Source: Melastoma dodecandrum (lineage: Eukaryota > Streptophyta > Magnoliopsida > Myrtales > Melastomataceae). From it: 64,000 bases of DNA. The stretch covers positions 7,068,001 to 7,132,000 of the forward strand of contig JARUPY010000607.1 in the NCBI GenBank assembly GCA_029817715.1, given 5' to 3'. Below, in pieces: positions 59,393 to 64,000 of the stretch (its first letter is position 1; each line of letters opens with the position of its first letter). The position numbers and the translations under genes are program-made. The notes under the pieces are model-generated. The model was not told the DNA's origin, ran no database searches, and saw only the letters and a list, made by a program, of their open reading frames with translations.

Positions 59393-62220
59393 ATGAAGAG
59401 AATCGATGTCTGTATGCATTTTGGCGGGTCATTCTCTCAGTCTGGTATGTACAATGGGGGTAGGATGAAGCAGTACGAAGGTGTAGACTGTGATCTAATT
59501 GGTTACTTTACGTTGATTGCTTTTGCCAAGGATTCTGAATTTCATGTGAGCAGAATGTGGGTAAATTAATCCATTGTAAGGGAACTTAAGGGTGATAAAG
59601 AGGTGATGGAGATTATAGAAGGATGTGAAGATGGGGGTATGTTATATATTTATTGTGAGGGGTACGATGTGGCTGAGGGCGAGGCTGACACGGCTGATAA
59701 TATGTCTGACGATATGGCTGAGGGCGAGGCTGCTGATTTGGCTAAAGGTGGGGCTGGGGCTGATGATATGGCTGAGGGTGCTGTACATGATGATGTATAT
59801 GATGATATGGTGGCCGAAGGTGGGGCTGGGGCTGATGATAATATCGTGGCAGAAGGCGAGGGTGATAATGTGGCTGAGGGTGATGATGTGGCTGAGGGTG
59901 CTGCTCAGTATATGGATGTAGATGATGATATGGTGGGTGAAGGTGAGGCTGATGAAGCTGCTGGTAGTGAGTATGGAATGTCTGTTTATGATTCTGATGA
60001 TGGACAAGGAAGAAAGAAATTAAAGAGTAAACTTTTTGTATATGACCCACGGTGTGATCACAAGACCATATGTTTTAAAGCTGGTATGTGTTTTGAGACT
60101 CCTAGACAGTTACACTTTGCTGTACAAGAATATGCCATATGTAACGGGTATAATCTTCGTTGGACAAGGAGTTCTAGATATAGACAAGAGGCTGTGTGTG
60201 AGGAGGGGTGTCCTTGGAGATTGTATGGATCGTGGTTAAAGAAAGACAATACATTTGTCTTGAAATATATTCGGAATGAGCATAAATGTTGTCGTAGCAT
60301 GCATAATCGTCAGGCAACAACGCAATGGTTGGCTGAACAGTTTATGCAAGATCATATTCGTACAGCTGGGTGTTCGGCTAAGGAAATAGAGCAGGAGATT
60401 ATGCAAAAATTCAGTGTAGAGGTACCACTAATGAAAGTATATCAAGCTCGTTGGTTGTTAGAGAGGATGGTCAATGGTACCATTGAAGATCATTTTAAGA
60501 GGCTAGGTTCTTATTTGGCTGCCTTGAAAAGAAGATACCCAGATAGTCGTTTTGAGTTGTGTTGTGATTTAACTCTATCGACGGGCTGTTATACTACGTT
60601 CAAGAGATTATTCGTCTGCTTTCGACCACTTGTGAAGGGGTTTCTTTCAGGCTGTAGACGTTTCATTGGTTTTGATGGGACGTTTATAAAGCATAAAATG
60701 GGAGGGATATTGTTGACGGCCGTAGGTAAAGATGGAAACGAAGGAATGTTTCCGCTTGCATGCGCTGTAGTAGAGGGTGAAAATGTAACTTCATGGAGCT
60801 GGTTTATGGCATTGTTGTTCGAAGAACTAGGCGTGGGAGATGGACATGGATGGACCTTCATGAGTGATCAACAAAAGGTAGTTTTTATTACTATAAGGAC
60901 TGATTATACTAATTATATGGAATGTTAACATAACTGTTCTATTTATTACAGGGGCTGCTTGCTGCAAGTGTTAATTTAGCACCAGCAGCCGAACATAGAA
61001 ATTGCGCGAGACATATATATCAAAACTGGAAAGTGAAGCATCGTGGTTTGTTTCTAAAGAGTTGTTTCTACAAGACGGTAAAGAGCTCGAATGAGGCTGA
61101 TTTCAATGTAGCTCTCAATGAGATTCGGGTTGGAAGAGATGGTGTTCCTGGTTCAATAGAAGCAGCAGATGACTTTGTCAAACAGGGTCCGCAACACTTT
61201 TGCAAAGCATTTTTCAACACGACAAGCAAAATTGGTACGTCTACAAATAATATTTGCGAGACTTTTAATTCTTACATCATTGCTGCAAGGAGACTACCTT
61301 TGATTGATATTTTAGAGTGAATCAGACGATTACTAATGGTGAGGCAAGTTGAGAAGAGGAAGGTTAGTCTTAAGAGTTCAGATATATTAGGTCCTACCAT
61401 TAGAAAAGAAATTGAGGTCATAAGAGAGCATGTTGCGAAGTATGTTGTGAAACCTTCTATTTCGGAGAAGTTTGAGGTATCAATGGCCAGTGTTGAGCGG
61501 GAAAGATTTTGTGTTGATTTGCGTGGCGGAAGCTGTACTTGTAGATTTTGGGATTTACATGGACTGCCTTGTGCGCATGTGATTGCTTGCATACACTTTA
61601 TGAAACGTGACGTGGAGGACTACATCCATCCGTGCTATAAGATAGAAGCATTCAAGCAAGCATACGCACATGTTCTGGAACCTCTGGAAGGTTCTAAGTT
61701 CTGGCCATCTGTCGAGGGAGAAGCAATCAGGCCCCCTCCATATAAGCAGTTGCCAGGCAGACCCAAGAAACATAGTTGGAGAAAGAGCAAAGAGGAAGAC
61801 AGTAAGGCAACTTCAACGCGCATATCAAAGCAAGGTGTTGGAATCAAATGCTCGGAATGTGGACAATGGGGTCATAACAGAAGAACTTGTTGAGGTGGTG
61901 TTTCTTCACAACAATCCGTACGAGAGGAAGTCTCCTGTTCACAACAATCAAGTGTGCCCCAAATGGATAATAGTTCTGGTAATATTCAGAATCATAAATG
62001 ATTGATTGCATACATTAACATGTTTTGATGATATTGGTATTTCGTAGGAATACGAACAGAAAGGGCAACCCTAAAGAAATGTAAGCTTTGTGGACAAATG
62101 GGACACAATAGGAGGACTTGCACCCGTAGACGTGGTGGAGCTGAAGCTGAAGCTGGAGCTGAAGCTGGAGTAGGACCTGGAGCTACAGCTGAAGGTGGAG
62201 CTGGAGCTTTTGACATATGA
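59393..62220 (+). pseudogene. MULE transposase (MuDR type), three in-frame stops
   Basis: Inferred exons 59393-60877, 60952-61978 and 62048-62220, joined in phase by introns of 74 and 69 nt with GT/AG ends. In order: a short N-terminal part; an acidic Ala/Glu/Gly/Asp repeat region (MAEGEA, GAGADDMAEG; about 59650-59980); the MuDR N-terminal domain with CFKAGMCFETPRQLHFAVQEY and the CPWRLYGSW zinc-binding block (60057-60240); the transposase core with first Asp at 60674 (FIGFDGTF), second Asp at 60866 (MSDQQK) and Glu in ICETFN near 61257; a SWIM zinc finger CTCRFWDLHGLPCAH (61533-61577); a CCHC knuckle CSECGQWGHNRRTC (61849-61890); and a second knuckle CKLCGQMGHNRRTC (62080-62121) with an Ala/Glu/Gly tail. 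Stops: TAA 59567-59569, TGA 61318-61320, TGA 61891-61893. The last may be a natural end. Functional members cut and paste the element. Confidence 0.9.
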
Positions 62221-62224
62221 AGCT

Positions 62225-62440
62225 GAAGGTGGATTTGGAGCTTTTGTTGATATCATATGAGCTTCTTGTTTTGGCACATGAATCTTTCATATGAGACTGT
62301 TCATATGAGCTTTTTGGCAAATGAAACTGTCATATGAGCCTGTTCATATGAGCTTTAGTTGTCCTGCTTATTGTAGGTACTTGTATTATGAAACTGTCAT
62401 AATTTATGCAGCTTTTGTCATATAAAACTGTCCTTATGAA
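62225..62440. repeat. CATATGAG-rich segment between the MULE genes
   Basis: CATATGAGCTT, CATATGAGACTGTT and AAACTGTCATATGAGCC words recur about six times at short spacing between the two stop codons. They may be part of both 3' untranslated regions. Confidence 0.7.
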
Positions 62441-62522
62441 CTAAGGACATATCAAATTCCATTAATATCCAAACAAAATACAAAGACAGATGAGCCTGTT
62501 CAACAATTACATCAACTTATAT

Positions 62523-63041
62523 CTATCTAACTAGCCAAGCTAAACAGATGACACATCCGAAAACCATGATCGCAATGCAACTCAATTTCTGATCTCTCAT
62601 TTTCAGCTTCTTATATTTGACAACTTTCTCTTCTAGTTTCCTAATTTCTTCCTCCATAGCTTGCTCTCTTTTATGCATCACCTCAACTTTTCCTTCTAAT
62701 AATTTCTTGGTCTCAATAAGCTGTAAAATAACTTCCTTCTGTCTCATTGGGAAATCTTCATCGTACCACTCGAAATAGCCACAATCATCATCCTATCATT
62801 TGAACACAACCCAACAGATTAGCAAATCAGGAAAAAAACATTCTTACTAGGGATAAATCATCATTTTAACAACCTTCCATAGTGAACACCGAAAGAATCG
62901 CCGGCTGGGATTTGATTTACTCCAAGAGGTGAAAACGACTGCTTTATTTCCATGCTTGCATCGTCGCCCACGAAGGTCAGACATTGCGGTCATGGAGTTG
63001 CCACTTGTCTGGCTCATCGTGAAACCAAGCTCTGGCGACAT
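62523..63041 (-). CDS. GRF zinc-finger, coiled-coil, membrane-anchored protein
   Basis: Two exons: 63041-62874 (or from the in-frame ATG at 63015-63017, perhaps the better start) and 62792-62523, with a donor AAG/GTTGTT and acceptor GATAG, in phase. The product is 137-145 residues. The GRF-type zinc finger has ligands in RRCKHGNKAVVFTSWSKS, then RRFFRCSLW and DDCGYFEWYDED across the splice junction (Cys, His, Cys, Cys). A charged coiled coil follows (QLIETKKLLEGKVEVMHKRE onward, about 50 residues), then a C-terminal membrane helix CIAIMVFGCVICLAWLV and a final Arg. GRF fingers bind nucleic acid in known proteins. Together the parts suggest a tail-anchored protein. No lesion is visible. It is transcribed towards the transposase from the opposite TIR. 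Its role in the element is unknown; it may be an accessory protein or a captured host gene. Confidence 0.82.
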
Positions 63042-63285
63042 ACAAGCCACAAACCACAAACCATCACCATCCTTAACAAAATCACAAACCCAGATCTGCC
63101 GGGGAGAGAGAGGCAACAAACTCACAGAATAGGATGCTCGTCCACTAAACCCAAGACAAGAAACTCACCTTTAACAACAACGGTTGCAAGGCCACGAAAG
63201 GTTTCACCGTGGATTGTGGAGGGTGATCGTCAACGAAGCTTTCTGGGATTTAGGGTTTTTTTCAATAATTTGGGGTTCTTTTGTA

Positions 63286-63461
63286 ACGCAGGATGGCCGC
63301 GTGCGCACGCTCCTTCGGCCGTTAGCCACGTAGGCAACGACGTTACGACGGGGCCACAAAATAGAACGAAGTCATAGTTATGGCTACAAATAAAAAAAAT
63401 CAAAGTTGTGGCTACATATGAAAATGGGCCAATAATTTGGGCCAAAATCCGATATTTTGCC
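63286..63461 (-). repeat. Right terminal inverted repeat of the MULE
   Basis: 176 bp, inverted copy of 58918-59093. It lies about 245 bp upstream of the GRF gene start and is its likely promoter region. Confidence 0.93.
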
Positions 63462-63470
63462 TAAAGTATA
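63462..63470. repeat. Right 9-bp target-site duplication of the MULE
   Basis: TAAAGTATA, identical to 58909-58917. Confidence 0.95.
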
Positions 63471-64000
63471 TTGTAAATAAAATAAGTTTAATGTTATCCT
63501 TAAAATTAAAAATAATCAACTCAACTCATTAAATGCATACTATTAAAATGTTAAATTAAATAACTCAGGTCCAATAAATGGGAACAAATCAAGTCGAAAA
63601 TCACTCCAACAAAATATTTAAAATTATTATACTATTGAATAAATGATATGATAATAGTAATAAAAACAATGAAATTATAATGAAAAATATACCCCATGTT
63701 ATTCTTTAATAATATATATCTGTTAAAGAAAAGTGTTTTGTACATATGCAAAATTGACATAGAGATTATTTCGGCACTACTCCATTCTGTCCCACCCGAC
63801 TCCGCCTCATTCGGGATATGCGATTGAAAAATTCGGGTTTCATCACCACATGCCGATCCATATTTTCATGTTGTCAATAATTCAAATAAATAAATCTGTT
63901 AGAATTAAAGCTAAAACTTTTAGTGCATTTGTGTGCTAAATATTTTGGCCTTTTTTCAAAAGTTTCTTAATCTTTCTATAATATCTTTGTAATTATGAAA
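63471..64000. other. AT-rich spacer, no gene seen
   Basis: No supported gene or repeat to the window end. Confidence 0.55.

Larger units (their letters stand above)
58918..63461 (+). mobile_element. Mutator-like element (MULE) with two convergent genes
   Basis: A 4,544-bp DNA transposon. Terminal inverted repeats of 176 bp (58918-59093 and 63286-63461) start with GGCAAAATATCGGATTTTGG and differ at about ten positions. A perfect 9-bp target duplication TAAAGTATA lies at 58909-58917 and 63462-63470, the length diagnostic for MULEs. Inside are a MuDR-type transposase on the plus strand and a GRF-zinc-finger gene on the minus strand, meeting tail to tail near 62220-62520. The clean TSD and TIRs point to a fairly recent insertion. 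The transposase has three stops, so this copy would depend on another element. Confidence 0.96.

Noticed and set aside
59650..60050. Minus-strand frames opposite the acidic repeat (His/Pro/Ile-rich)
   Set aside because: They are shadows of the low-complexity coding repeat on the plus strand.
1..64000. tRNA, rRNA or other structured RNA genes
   Set aside because: Looked for typical tRNA arm signatures and rRNA segments by eye; none found. Short PBS matches are only 14-20 nt and belong to retroelements.

Overview
The window is eudicot-type nuclear DNA: an intron-containing plant gene set in a dense, nested landscape of LTR retrotransposons, with long AT-rich spacers and a Mutator-like DNA transposon. 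The species cannot be named from the sequence alone. The one clearly intact host gene is a six-exon plastid acyl-ACP thioesterase B (FATB) on the minus strand (42428-44372). A second host gene, a TMEM19/PGR-type (DUF92) membrane-protein gene at 5842-7874, is a pseudogene with two nonsense codons and a frameshift.

Layout, left to right. 1-4154: two old, opposed LTR remnants. 4923-5757: two related fold-back (MITE-like) elements containing an almost perfect long palindrome. 5842-7874: the DUF92 pseudogene. 8963-10860: spacer with a possible 27-residue membrane micropeptide and a 7-bp microsatellite. 10865-12060: a repeat also found at 36691, here expanded into a 57-bp tandem array. 12569-31828: a full-length, 19.3-kb Ty3/gypsy element of the Tat/Ogre type on the minus strand. 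It has 3.6-kb LTRs, PBS, PPT, an extra ORF upstream of gag, gag, protease plus G-patch, and pol with RT, two RNase H domains and integrase. It carries a few point lesions and is inserted in the 3' LTR of a decayed Ty1/copia element whose remaining part lies at 31829-36690. 36691-40260: a plus-strand Ty3/gypsy pol relic. 41070-41625: a copia RNase H relic. 42428-44372: FATB. 47588-50268: a 2.7-kb non-autonomous LTR retrotransposon with a perfect 5-bp target duplication. 51085-58075: an Athila-like relic on the minus strand, with a possible copia LTR end and PBS inside. 58918-63461: a Mutator-like element (MULE) with 176-bp terminal inverted repeats and a perfect 9-bp target duplication.

The MULE is the most interesting unit. 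It carries a MuDR-type transposase on the plus strand and, facing it on the minus strand, a separate, apparently intact two-exon gene for a small GRF-zinc-finger, coiled-coil, membrane-anchored protein. This convergent two-gene plan resembles maize MuDR (mudrA/mudrB), but the partner protein is of a different type. The transposase has three in-frame stops, while the GRF gene is open.

Stop positions, reading frames, TSDs, TIRs and motifs were read directly from the sequence. Family assignments rest on recognised motifs. No alignment or database search was run.
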